Assembly (NCBI GenBank): GCA_942493245.1
Contig: OW818685.1
Span: forward strand, 124,001 to 188,000
Source of the DNA: DAOPYU01 sp942493245
GTDB taxonomy: Bacteria > Sumerlaeota > Sumerlaeia > UBA8349
Length of the DNA: 64,000 bases
Reading direction: 5' to 3'
Below, one piece after another: positions 52,068 through 61,037 of this stretch. The notes under the pieces were generated by a model. That model searched no databases, had not been told where the DNA came from, and saw only the letters and a program-made list of their open reading frames with translations. The position numbers and the translations under genes were made by a program. How positions within the stretch are numbered: position 1 is the stretch's first letter; each line of letters begins with the position of its first letter.

Positions 52068-54722
52068 ATGTGTCGCGATCGGATCAATCCTACAGGGCGA
52101 TGTGCTGTCCTCGTTTCGGCTATTCTGCTCTCACTGTTGTCAGCCGTAAACGCTCAAACCGGCCCGGATTCCGGCGGTGCGTCCCCGGAGGGGAAATGGA
52201 CTCTGACCGCAGGTGCGGACATGGAACGCGGGTATGTGATGAAGTCGCCCTGTCGGGATTTGTATGGCGCCGGGGAAAAAGTCCGGCTCTGGGCCATGCC
52301 CCGGCAGGGGTTCACGTTCACCGGCTGGCAGGGCTCTGTCCCGACGGGCCAGGAGACCGCCAACCCCCTCGACGTAACCTTACAAGCCGACGCCACGTTC
52401 ACGGCGACTTTCGAGCAGATTCCCAGTCAACTGATCATTTGTGGGTATAAGTCTCCCGTATCAATTGCGCCCCAAGAACCGAGAAACGATTTCCTTGCGG
52501 TGACGGGAACCTATCCTTCTGTCGGCCTGAAAGCGGATGGAACACTGGAGTCCTGGGGAAAATCCAGCCCGGAGTTGCCTCCACTGCCCCAACCCAACAC
52601 GGGATATCGGGGCAGTGAGGGAAACAGCGATTTCTTTTTGGGTCTCAAGACTGATGGGTCCATCGTGGCGTGGGGGAAAAAGTCCGCCCAGAAACAGATA
52701 ACGATTCCCGCGCCCAATTGTGACTTTGTGGCTGTCAGCGTGTGTGAAAAGCACTGCCTTGGGCTCAAGCGCGATGGTTCGGTGGTTGCATGGGGAGAAG
52801 AACGGAACCCGAGAGGGAACGCCAAAACAAGTCTCTGTTCGGCACCGACCCCCAATACAGGATTTGTTGCGGTTGCCGCCGGACAAGGATTCAATCTGGG
52901 ATTGAAAGCGGACGGAACACTGGTTTCCTGGGGACCTCCTGTTACCGACAAACAGCAATATACCCCTTCTCCCAATTCCGACTATATCGCGATCAGTGTG
53001 TTCTATAACAGAATTGCCGGTCTCAAAGCCGATGGCTCGATCAATATGTGGCCCTCCAGTTATGTTTGGGAAGAATTTGCAAAGATTCCTGCTCCCAATA
53101 CCGACTTCAGGTCCGTGGTGATCGGTGGTTCTTTTTGTGCCGGACTGAAACGGGATGGTCGGATGATCTTTTGGGGAACCAACAATTTTTTTGGAGGCCA
53201 GTCTGTGCAAAATATCCCGTACCTTCAGATTGCGCAGGCAGGAAATTATCTGGCTCTCTTCCGGGAAAGCGGAGAACTACGGGTTGACATCCGTCCCTTT
53301 CGAGCGACCGAGGAGGGAGCGCTATGGCGGTTGACCGATGAAAAACCAGGAATCTGGCACAGCAGCGGCCACACGGTCACCTTCCCGATCGGCACCCACA
53401 CCCTGGAATTCAAAAATACGGAGGGCTGGTATGGCGTCACCACCCAGTCCGTCACCCTCGCCCGGAACAAGTTGACCACGGCTTCCGGCGAGTACAAAAA
53501 AGGCGATGCGACCCTGTCCACGGCCGTGGAGCCTCAATACGGCTATGTCTGCAAGTCCCCCTACGCGGCGGTATATTCCAAGGGAACCACCGTGACTCTG
53601 TGGGCCAGGCCGTATGGGACAGCCGAATTCGATCACTGGACGGGAGATGTTCCCGCCGGGAAAGAACGGGAAAACCCGCTGAAGATGGAACCGTCGGTCA
53701 ACAGCAAGGTGGTGGCGCATTTCACGCGAAAAAGTGGCTCGATTGTCGCGTGGGGAAGAAACGGAGGACGCGATTTCAGTTTTCAACGAGATGGCGGACA
53801 GTGGAATACCATCAAAAAGAACTTATCCTCCCGTTTCAAGGAATGTGCTCTCCCAAAACAAAACTCAGGTTTTGTCGCGGTTGCGGCAGGTTCGGGTTTC
53901 AGTCTGGGTTTGAAGGAAGAGGGTTCGATTGTCGCCTGGGGCGATAATCGATATGGCCAATGTCGTATTCCGTCCCCCAATTCCGGCTATCTGGATATTG
54001 TCGCCGAAGGCAGTTTTTCCTGGGGACTTCGGGAGGATGGATCCATTGAGAAGTGGGGAGGAGGACAAGGCTTTTTGATCCTTGTTCCCGGTGAACCTGA
54101 ACCCAACCGGGACTATGTGGCGCTCAGTGCAGGGGGGACCGGGATAAAGATCGGTGAACCCTGTACAGATTTCAACAGACGCTCCATGGGAGATCAAAAC
54201 TTTGTTGCCTTGGCGAGAGGTTTCAACCATACGATATTCCTGTTGGGAGATGGTTCCATTATGACCAAAGGAAAAAACGATTACGGACAGTGCTCCGTAC
54301 CCTCTCCGAATACCGATTTTATTGCGATTTCGGCAACAGGGAATAGCAGTTTCGGGCTCAAGACGGATGGTTCGATTGTGGCCTGGGGGGAGAAGAATTG
54401 CGGACTCCTGGATATCCCCACGCCCAATACCGGTTTCAAATCTATATTTGCGACGGGTAACCGGGTGACGGCTCTCAAGACGGACGGTTCCATTGTTATC
54501 TGGGGGGAAAATTACATGGATTATGGCCAGACAACACCGCCCAAGCCCAACACGGGTTTTCTTGCTGTTTGTGCAGGGGAACAGCACACGCTCGCAATCA
54601 GTGAGTTGCCTGCCGGAAAATACAAAGTCGAACGAAATGCATACGCGAAGAGAGAAGGAATCTGGACCATCATCGGGAAATACTGGCAGGTTATATTGGG
54701 TCACAATTATTGGGCTGACTGA
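52068..54722 (+). CDS. Secreted RCC1-repeat protein with two bacterial-repeat domains
   Basis: An 884-residue exported protein with a signal peptide (about 1-30, ending VNAQ). The layout is duplicated: a repeat domain with FTGWQGSVPTGQETANPL (about 50-115), an RCC1-like propeller block (about 120-415), a second repeat domain with EFDHWTGDVPAGKERENPL (about 480-560), and a second RCC1 block (about 565-850). The propeller units read FxAVSAGxxHxLGLKxDGSIVAWG, e.g. FGLKTDGSIVAWGEKN. Such propellers mediate binding; no enzyme motif is visible. AAAGGG lies upstream. It is convergent with dnaE. Confidence 0.85.
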   Translation: MCRDRINPTGRCAVLVSAILLSLLSAVNAQTGPDSGGASPEGKWTLTAGADMERGYVMKSPCRDLYGAGEKVRLWAMPRQGFTFTGWQGSVPTGQETANPLDVTLQADATFTATFEQIPSQLIICGYKSPVSIAPQEPRNDFLAVTGTYPSVGLKADGTLESWGKSSPELPPLPQPNTGYRGSEGNSDFFLGLKTDGSIVAWGKKSAQKQITIPAPNCDFVAVSVCEKHCLGLKRDGSVVAWGEERNPRGNAKTSLCSAPTPNTGFVAVAAGQGFNLGLKADGTLVSWGPPVTDKQQYTPSPNSDYIAISVFYNRIAGLKADGSINMWPSSYVWEEFAKIPAPNTDFRSVVIGGSFCAGLKRDGRMIFWGTNNFFGGQSVQNIPYLQIAQAGNYLALFRESGELRVDIRPFRATEEGALWRLTDEKPGIWHSSGHTVTFPIGTHTLEFKNTEGWYGVTTQSVTLARNKLTTASGEYKKGDATLSTAVEPQYGYVCKSPYAAVYSKGTTVTLWARPYGTAEFDHWTGDVPAGKERENPLKMEPSVNSKVVAHFTRKSGSIVAWGRNGGRDFSFQRDGGQWNTIKKNLSSRFKECALPKQNSGFVAVAAGSGFSLGLKEEGSIVAWGDNRYGQCRIPSPNSGYLDIVAEGSFSWGLREDGSIEKWGGGQGFLILVPGEPEPNRDYVALSAGGTGIKIGEPCTDFNRRSMGDQNFVALARGFNHTIFLLGDGSIMTKGKNDYGQCSVPSPNTDFIAISATGNSSFGLKTDGSIVAWGEKNCGLLDIPTPNTGFKSIFATGNRVTALKTDGSIVIWGENYMDYGQTTPPKPNTGFLAVCAGEQHTLAISELPAGKYKVERNAYAKREGIWTIIGKYWQVILGHNYWAD

Positions 54723-54737
54723 CCTAAACCCCTTTTC

Positions 54738-57700
54738 TCACCGCTCGGCGAAGCGCAGGTCCTGAACGAAGTCGAGGGGGGTGATTTCGGCGAGGAAGTT
54801 GTCCGAGGGGTTGATCTTGAAGCGGGCGGCGGTTTCGACGAGGACTTCCTCGCCTTTTTCGCCACGCAGGCGCAGGCGCACGGCGACCGGGCCCTGGTGG
54901 CGGCGGAAGAGCGAGCGCAGCGTTTCGAGATGCTCGGTCGTGAGCGCTTCGGTCGGGATGAGCATGTCCACAAAGCGCGTGCGCGTGCGGCGCAGGTCCT
55001 CGAGACGGGTGGCGCGGTCCACGAGCACCTTGCCCGATTCGTCCTCGGGGCGTTTGCTGTATTTCCCTTCGATGTAGAGCATCGAGTCCACCACCAGAAG
55101 ATCCCGGCACTGTTCGTACGTGCTGGGGAACACGAGCACCTCGAACCGTCCCTCGAAATCTTCCAGTTCGACGAACGCCATCGAGTCGCCCTTCTTGGTG
55201 GTGATCGCCTTGACCGAGGCGATCATCCCCACCATGGCGATGGGCGTGTTGGGTTTCATCTCGGCGAGCGAGGACGAGGTCGCCGTGGTGAACGACGCCA
55301 TGTCGGGGCGGAAACGGTCGAGCGGGTGGCCCGAGAGGAAGATGCCCGCCAGTTCCTTTTCCTTGTTGAACTTCTCGCGGTCGGTCCAGTCGTCCAGAGG
55401 CGGCAGGGGGATTTCGTTGACGTTGTTGGCCGCGGCCTCGCCGCCCATCATGTCGAAGAGGGACGTCTGTCCCGATTCGCGCTGGCGGCGCGTTTCGGCG
55501 CCCATTTCGAGCGCCTGCTTCATGACGTGGAGCAATTGGGGCCGGTTGCCCTCGAAGGAGTCCATCGCGCCCGCGAGGATCAGGCACTCGATCGCGCGCG
55601 AGCCGGCCTTTGTGCCGTCCACCCGTTCGCAGAAGTTGAAGAAGTGGGTGAAGGGGCCGCCCTGGTCGCGCTCCTCGATGATGTGCGTGACCGGCCCGAG
55701 GCCGACGTTCTTGATGGCCGCCAGGCCGAAGCGGACGTGGCCGTCCACGACCGAGAAGAACGCCTGCGAGAGGTTGATGTCCGGCTGGAGGACGCGCAGT
55801 CCCATTTCGCGCGACACGCTGATGTACTGGCCGAGTTTGTCGCTTGTGCCCCCGCGCACTTCGTTGGTGAGGAGCGAGGCCATGAACTCCGCCGGGTAGT
55901 GCGCCTTGAGGTAGCCGGTGCGATAGGTGATGACGGCGTAGGCGGCGGCGTGGGCCTTGTTGAAGGCGTAGGCGGCGAACTTGGTGATGTCGTCGAAAAT
56001 CTGGTTGGCCAGGTCCTCGGAGATGTCGTTCTTCGCGCACCCTTCGATGAAGGTTTTGCGCTGCTTGTCCATCTCCTCGACTTTTTTCTTTCCCATCGCC
56101 CGGCGCAGCAGGTCGGCGCCGCCGAGCGTGTAGCCGGCGAGTTTCTGGGCGATCTGCATCACCTGTTCCTGATAGACCATGACGCCGTAGGTTTCCTTCA
56201 GGGCGTCCTCCATCCAGGGGTGGGCGTAGGAGATGGGTTCCTCGCCGTGCTTGCGCTTGCAGAACTGCGGGATGTAGTCCATCGGGCCGGGGCGGTAGAG
56301 CGCGATGAGGGCGACGATGTCCTCGAAGCAGGTGGGGCGCGCCATGCGGAGCATTTCGCGCATGCCCGACGATTCCACCTGGAACACGCCGAATCCGTCG
56401 CCGCGCTGGAACAGGGCGTAGGTCTTTTCATCGGCCAGCCCGATGGCGGGCCAATCTATCTCGACCCCGTGATTTTCCCGGATCATCGCGATGCAGTCTT
56501 CGATGATGGTCAGGTTTTTCAGGCCCAGAAAGTCTATCTTCAGAAGGCCGAGTTCCTCGACCTGGATCATGTCGTACTGGGTGATGATTTCGCCCTTGCC
56601 GCTCTGGCGGTAGAGCGGGATCGTTTCGATGAGCGGCACACGAGAGACCACCACGCCAGCGGCGTGCATGCCCGGCTGGCGCACGGCGCCCTCGATGCGC
56701 ATCGCGCGGTCCACCATGTCCTTGACCTGCGGGTCCGAGTCGTAAATTTCCTTGAACCCCGGCGATTCGTCGAAGGATTTTTTCAGCGTGACCTTCGGCC
56801 CTTCGGGGATCAGTTTGGCGACCCGGTCCACCGTGGCCAGGGGGATATTCATCACGCGCCCGGCGTCGCGCACCGCCGCCTTGGCCTTCATCGTGCCGAA
56901 CGTGATGATGTTCGACACGTTGGCCTCGCCGTATTTGCGCCGGACGTACGCGATGACCTCCTCGCGGCGCAGCGGGCAGAAGTCAATATCGAAGTCGGGC
57001 ATGCTGACGCGCTCGGGGTTCAGGAACCGCTCGAAGAAGAGTTTGTTCTCGAGCGGGTCGAGGTCTGTGATCCCGAGCGTGTAGGCGACGATGCTGCCGG
57101 CGCCCGACCCGCGTCCCGGTCCCACGGCGATGCCTTGTTCCTTGGCGTAGTGGATGAAATCCCACACGACGAGGAAGTACGACACGAACCCCATGCGCAC
57201 GATGATGCCCAGTTCGTAATCCGCGCGCTCGCGCAGGGGCGTGGTGATCTCGCCGTAGCGCCGCACCAGTCCCTGGTCCACCAGCCGCCGCAGAAGATCC
57301 TCGGCCGTTTCCCCATCGTCGGGGATGTATTCGGGCATCAGGTTCGGCTGGTGCAGTTTGATTTCCGGATTGCACCGCTCGGCGATGCGGACCGTGTTCT
57401 CGATCGCGCCGGGGATGTGGCCGAACAACTGCGCCATCTCGGCGGGCGACTTGAGGTAGAATTCCTCGGAGTCGAACGTGAAGCGGCCTTCCTCGTTCAG
57501 CGTCTTGCCCGTTCCGATGGCGATCAGCAGATCCTGCGTCTTGGCGTCGCGCGCGCGCAGGTAGTGCGCGTCGTTCGTGGCCACCAGGGGCAGGCCCGTC
57601 TGTTTGGCAATCTCGAGCAATTGCTGGTTGACGCGCTTCTGCTCGGGAATGCCGTGGTCCATCAGTTCGAGGTAGAAATGCTCGGGGCCCATGATGTCCG

Positions 57701-58196
57701 AGTAGTCCATGGCGGCCTGCAGGGCGTCTTTGTCGCGCCCGTCGCGCAGGTAGTTGGCCACCACGCCGGAGAGGCATCCGGACAGCGCGATCAGGCCGTT
57801 CTTGCGCTCGGCCAGGAGGTGTTTGTCTATCCGCGGCTTGTAATAGAACCCGTCAATGAACCCGCGCGAGACGAGGTAAGACAGGTTCAGATAGCCCTCG
57901 AAGTCCTTCGCCAACAGGACCATGTGCTGGTTGACGCGGCGCGCCTCGACGGAGGTGCGGTCGTCGAACGTCGTGGGGGAGAGATAGACTTCGCACCCGA
58001 TGATCGGCTTGACGCCCGTCCCCTTGGCGGCCTTGAAAAACGACAGCGCCCCGAACAGGTTGCCGTGGTCGGTCAAGGCCACGGAGTTCATGCCGAGTTC
58101 CTTGACCTGCTCGAACAACTGGCCGAAGCGCGATACGCCGTCCAGCAGGCTGTACTGGCTGTGAACATGGAGGTGGACAAATTCGGGTGCGGACAT
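54738..58196 (-). CDS. dnaE: DNA polymerase III alpha subunit DnaE
   Basis: A 1152-residue replicative polymerase. The N-terminal PHP domain has HLHVHSQYSLLDG (His8, His10, His12) and LTDHGNLFGA. The polymerase active site includes GPGRGSGAGSIVAY and PDFDIDFCPLRREEV. Further features are FAAYAFNKAHAAAYA and an OB domain with VGMIASVKAITTKKGD. Length is typical for DnaE1. The start at 58196 is where homology begins; the 26-codon extension lacks support. Monocistronic. Confidence 0.98.
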   Translation of the reverse strand: MSAPEFVHLHVHSQYSLLDGVSRFGQLFEQVKELGMNSVALTDHGNLFGALSFFKAAKGTGVKPIIGCEVYLSPTTFDDRTSVEARRVNQHMVLLAKDFEGYLNLSYLVSRGFIDGFYYKPRIDKHLLAERKNGLIALSGCLSGVVANYLRDGRDKDALQAAMDYSDIMGPEHFYLELMDHGIPEQKRVNQQLLEIAKQTGLPLVATNDAHYLRARDAKTQDLLIAIGTGKTLNEEGRFTFDSEEFYLKSPAEMAQLFGHIPGAIENTVRIAERCNPEIKLHQPNLMPEYIPDDGETAEDLLRRLVDQGLVRRYGEITTPLRERADYELGIIVRMGFVSYFLVVWDFIHYAKEQGIAVGPGRGSGAGSIVAYTLGITDLDPLENKLFFERFLNPERVSMPDFDIDFCPLRREEVIAYVRRKYGEANVSNIITFGTMKAKAAVRDAGRVMNIPLATVDRVAKLIPEGPKVTLKKSFDESPGFKEIYDSDPQVKDMVDRAMRIEGAVRQPGMHAAGVVVSRVPLIETIPLYRQSGKGEIITQYDMIQVEELGLLKIDFLGLKNLTIIEDCIAMIRENHGVEIDWPAIGLADEKTYALFQRGDGFGVFQVESSGMREMLRMARPTCFEDIVALIALYRPGPMDYIPQFCKRKHGEEPISYAHPWMEDALKETYGVMVYQEQVMQIAQKLAGYTLGGADLLRRAMGKKKVEEMDKQRKTFIEGCAKNDISEDLANQIFDDITKFAAYAFNKAHAAAYAVITYRTGYLKAHYPAEFMASLLTNEVRGGTSDKLGQYISVSREMGLRVLQPDINLSQAFFSVVDGHVRFGLAAIKNVGLGPVTHIIEERDQGGPFTHFFNFCERVDGTKAGSRAIECLILAGAMDSFEGNRPQLLHVMKQALEMGAETRRQRESGQTSLFDMMGGEAAANNVNEIPLPPLDDWTDREKFNKEKELAGIFLSGHPLDRFRPDMASFTTATSSSLAEMKPNTPIAMVGMIASVKAITTKKGDSMAFVELEDFEGRFEVLVFPSTYEQCRDLLVVDSMLYIEGKYSKRPEDESGKVLVDRATRLEDLRRTRTRFVDMLIPTEALTTEHLETLRSLFRRHQGPVAVRLRLRGEKGEEVLVETAARFKINPSDNFLAEITPLDFVQDLRFAER

Positions 58197-58571
58197 GGGG
58201 CAATGCGATCTATGGGTAAATTTTGAAGAAGACTCTTTCGCTTCCGCAATGTTTCCAGGGCTTTCAAGCCGCATTTAACTTTACGGCCATTCCCCGTCGG
58301 AATGCACGAATGGATCTCTTGACTGACCAGACACTCTGTCTGTCATCCGGCATTCGACGCGAGTATCCTAACCCAAAAGAACCGGTTCCTCCAGAAGACT
58401 TTCGTGGAAATTTCCGTCAGGTGTCTCTCGTTGAAGCAACAGAAGTTGAATGCTTGAAAGGGGGGCAATCTATCGGTTTCATGCGAGATGGCCAAGGGGA
58501 ACGATTTGTCTGGACAATCGGCTCTTCGGAAGATTAGACTAGTCTGAGACTGGTTTGAAAGGGGACGTCTC
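58197..58571. other. Gap upstream of dnaE and the toxin-antitoxin pair
   Basis: About 375 bases. A plus-strand frame at 58310-58537 could encode 75 residues (MDLLTDQTLCLSSG start) but has no ribosome site and I do not recognise it, so it is not called. An AGACTAGTCT palindrome at 58536-58545 precedes the antitoxin gene. Confidence 0.45.
58536..58545. promoter_or_regulatory. Palindrome, possible autoregulatory operator of the TA pair
   Basis: AGACTAGTCT, 26 bases before the antitoxin start, followed by a partial repeat GAGACTGGTTT. Type II antitoxins commonly bind such sites. Inferred from position only. Confidence 0.35.
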
Positions 58572-58811
58572 ATGCAAACCGTCGGCGCTTACGACGCCAA
58601 AACCCATCTGTCCCAGCTGATCGAACGCGTCGCTCAGGGCGAACGGATTACGATCACGCGTCATGGGGTGCCTGTGGCCATGCTGGTTCCGCCTGAGGGA
58701 GCGCCGGAACGCTCGCCCGCGGAGACCATTGCCCAGATGCGCGAGTTCCGTAAGAGCATTCGCCTGCGGGGGCTTTCCATTCGGGAACTGATCGAAGAAG
58801 GCCGCCGATGA
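58572..58811 (+). CDS. vapB: Type II antitoxin, Phd/YefM (VapB-like) family
   Basis: A 79-residue protein. The N-terminal DNA-binding part has the Phd/YefM pattern: VGAYDAKTHLSQLIERVAQG and then ITITRHGVPVAMLVPP. The C-terminal helix (SIRLRGLSIRELIEEG) would bind the toxin. GAAAGGGG lies upstream. Its stop overlaps the toxin ATG (ATGA). Confidence 0.9.
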   Translation: MQTVGAYDAKTHLSQLIERVAQGERITITRHGVPVAMLVPPEGAPERSPAETIAQMREFRKSIRLRGLSIRELIEEGRR

Positions 58812-59221
58812 AGCCCTCGTTTGTTCTCGACTGCTCGGTCGCCATGTCCTGGTGCTTTGCCGATGAGGAAAACGCCTGCGCCGAGGCGGTTCTGGACCGC
58901 CTTGCGACGACAGCGGCCATCGTGCCCTCGCTTTGGCGGTTGGAGGCGGCGAATGTTCTGTTGTCGGCAGAGCGTCGCAAACGCATCACACAGACAGAAA
59001 TGAAGCGTCTGGCGGATTTTCTCTCCGATCTTCCCATCCAGGAGGATTCTGAAACAACTCGACACGGCTTCAGGAGGATTCTGGAACTGGGGCGCACGCA
59101 CCACCTGACCGCCTACGACGCGGCCTACCTCGAACTGGCCCTTCGGCTCGGCTTGCCTCTCGCCACGCTCGACCAGTCCCTGGGTCAAGCCGCCCGGGAG
59201 GCCGGTGTTCTTTTATCCTAA
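58808..59221 (+). CDS. vapC: VapC-type PIN-domain toxin, C-terminus altered by IS insertion
   Basis: A 137-residue PIN ribonuclease. The acidic residues are in place: Asp8 (FVLDCSVAMSW), Glu46 (LWRLEAANVL), Asp104 (TAYDAAYLEL) and Asp122 (LATLDQSL). VapC toxins cleave tRNA or rRNA. The last two codons and stop (TCC TAA, 59216-59221) include the first bases of the adjacent IS element. Without the insertion the frame would read LLLDVS and stop, three residues longer. The active site is upstream of the change, so the toxin is probably still functional. Confidence 0.92.
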   Translation: MKPSFVLDCSVAMSWCFADEENACAEAVLDRLATTAAIVPSLWRLEAANVLLSAERRKRITQTEMKRLADFLSDLPIQEDSETTRHGFRRILELGRTHHLTAYDAAYLELALRLGLPLATLDQSLGQAAREAGVLLS

Positions 59222-60872
59222 AAACAGCAGTTGAACCCTGCCCAAAGGCCTTGGGCGCCGGTGTTTGTCGCTCAAGTGCATCCGAGGGCGGGTTTTCCCG
59301 GTACGCCGAGGAGTCTTCCTTTCAGAAAGACGACGAAGGCGCGACTCAGAATCAGCCGCCAGCGCTCAGTCCAATCCAACTGCTCCGCAGCCTTGCGAAG
59401 GTGCTGGAAAAAGCCCGTCAAACCGCGCAAAACTTTGCGGATGGAGGCCGACTCGGCATGCAGACTCGTCAGGGTCAGCGTGGTCTGACCGGCGTGTTGC
59501 GTCTGCTTGCCCACGGCGTGCAGAAGAAGCGGGCGGCTGGTCTGCGCCTCGTGGTGTTTGTCGGGCAGGGCCAGGCGCGCGAACAGCGACCACCAGTTGT
59601 AGACCAGAGCCGTGTGGCGAGCCATGATCTGGCAGCGTTTCTGGTCCCGACTCGTGAACCCGCCCCAGCCCCACTGGTTCTTCAACTCATCGAAGACGTT
59701 CTCGCAGTCCGCCCGGTCCCGGTAGTGCTGCGCCAACGTGAGGATTTCGCCCGCGAGGTCCGTCACCAGTACGGCGTACTCGTACGGGCCCACCGTCTCG
59801 AGTGTCTCGACAAAAGCCAGTTCCAACTGTCCTGGTTGTGGACGGTTGGCCAAAAGCAGATCGCCTTTCAGGCGCCGACGCAGGACGACGACCTTGCGCT
59901 CGCGCTCCCACCCACTCAGGCGCAACTTCGACTCCACGCCCTCCCACCCCTGGCCGGCGTCCTCCCACTCGGAGCGCGCGAAGAGTTTCTCGATCAGCCC
60001 CCGTACTTTCTGAGTCTGGCGCAACTTGAACAGATAAGGCTGTCCCCGTTTCTCGCACTCGCGCATGACCGCGTCGTTGCCGAAGGCACAGTCGCCGCGC
60101 ACGAAGACCGGCCGCTGTTCGGGGGACAGGGTGTCGAGAAAGGAGAAGAACGAGGGGCTCGTGTACTTCGCCGCCGTCCGGTTGCCCGACTGCACCTCGA
60201 CGTCGAGCACCAGGCGCAGGTTGGCCAGAAAGTAGGTGTGGTACGTGTGCGAGGGACGGCCCGGTTTCTGCGGGTTGTAGCCCTTCACGGCCCCTTCCTG
60301 ACGGCCGTAGAGCGGCTTGACGGTCGTGTCGAGATCCAGAATCCACGGCTCGCACAACAAAGCCTCGTAACAGCGCCGCAAGTGATGGGTTTGCCAGAGC
60401 GCGCACTCCTCCCCATCCACGGCCTGAAACGCCCGGCGCACCGAGTCCTCGCTGGCCACCTTCGACATGCCGAGCAATTCCGGATTCACCCCATCGGCCC
60501 GAATCGCCGCGATGTGAGCGTAGCGCGTGTGACCCGCCAGCAGACACAGCAGAGTCGTCCCCAGAATGTCGCGCTTGGCCGGGGCATTGGGGCTGTGGTA
60601 CTCCAGCGGGCAATCCTGAACCCAGGCATCAAAAAGATGGGCCGTCTTGAGGAACTCGATGAAGAACGGCAATTGCCCCAGAGGCGTCACGGCCGCCTGG
60701 GGCGCCCACTCCACGTGGACCCGGCCGCCAAAAGTGTCCACCACCAGAGATTCGATCTCGGGCGCATTGGAGTCACCCAATGGGTGAGGGGTTGGGAAGA
60801 GATTTTTCTCGTTCATGCACTCAGTTTGCTACACTTGCAGAACGAGAGCAAGAGTCAACTGCGGTTTTTAGG
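59217..60872. mobile_element. IS1380-family insertion sequence, complete
   Basis: A 1656-base element. Ends are inverted repeats: left CCTAAAAACAGCAGTTGA, right (reverse complement) CCTAAAAACCGCAGTTGA, one mismatch. TTTAT flanks it on both sides (59212-59216 and 60873-60877), a target-site duplication. It carries one full-length transposase. Clean ends and the intact duplication suggest a recent insertion. Confidence 0.92.
59272..60816 (-). CDS. IS1380-family transposase
   Basis: A 514-residue DDE transposase. Features include LDLDTTVKPLYGRQEGAVKG near residue 160, FVRGDCAFGNDAVM, and the Y(2)R(3)E(6)K-like segment HYRDRADCENVFDELKNQW. C-terminal TGFFQHLRKAAEQLDWTERW also fits the family. 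It fills most of the element. The frame is intact. Confidence 0.92.
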   Translation of the reverse strand: MNEKNLFPTPHPLGDSNAPEIESLVVDTFGGRVHVEWAPQAAVTPLGQLPFFIEFLKTAHLFDAWVQDCPLEYHSPNAPAKRDILGTTLLCLLAGHTRYAHIAAIRADGVNPELLGMSKVASEDSVRRAFQAVDGEECALWQTHHLRRCYEALLCEPWILDLDTTVKPLYGRQEGAVKGYNPQKPGRPSHTYHTYFLANLRLVLDVEVQSGNRTAAKYTSPSFFSFLDTLSPEQRPVFVRGDCAFGNDAVMRECEKRGQPYLFKLRQTQKVRGLIEKLFARSEWEDAGQGWEGVESKLRLSGWERERKVVVLRRRLKGDLLLANRPQPGQLELAFVETLETVGPYEYAVLVTDLAGEILTLAQHYRDRADCENVFDELKNQWGWGGFTSRDQKRCQIMARHTALVYNWWSLFARLALPDKHHEAQTSRPLLLHAVGKQTQHAGQTTLTLTSLHAESASIRKVLRGLTGFFQHLRKAAEQLDWTERWRLILSRAFVVFLKGRLLGVPGKPALGCT

Positions 60873-60910
60873 TTTATTGGACGTGTCCTGAAAGCACCCT
60901 TCGTTCCATC

Positions 60911-60963
60911 GAAAAGAACCGTCCGTGTCCACCTTTTCTGGCCAGACACGGACGGTTCTTTTC
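60911..60963. terminator. Bidirectional terminator, 19-bp perfect arms
   Basis: GAAAAGAACCGTCCGTGTC (60911-60929) and its exact reverse complement (60945-60963), with a 15-base loop. The A4/T4 tails occur on both strands. It lies between the TA-IS region and convergent galK. Confidence 0.85.
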
Positions 60964-61037
60964 TATCGTTCTTCGATTCTTGACTTAACCCCGAGATCCA
61001 ATCCCTTGGATGCCGATTTTTATGGAGATCAGGAATC

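Noticed and set aside
54897..58226. 1109-codon open frame on the plus strand
   Set aside because: It lies wholly antisense to dnaE. High GC content opens the opposing frame, and the product is His/Arg/Val-rich with no motif.
58310..58537. Possible 75-residue protein before the TA pair
   Set aside because: No ribosome site, no recognised motif and atypical codon use. Left uncalled.
59251..60891. 546-codon plus-strand frame
   Set aside because: Antisense to the IS1380 transposase and extends past the IS ends.
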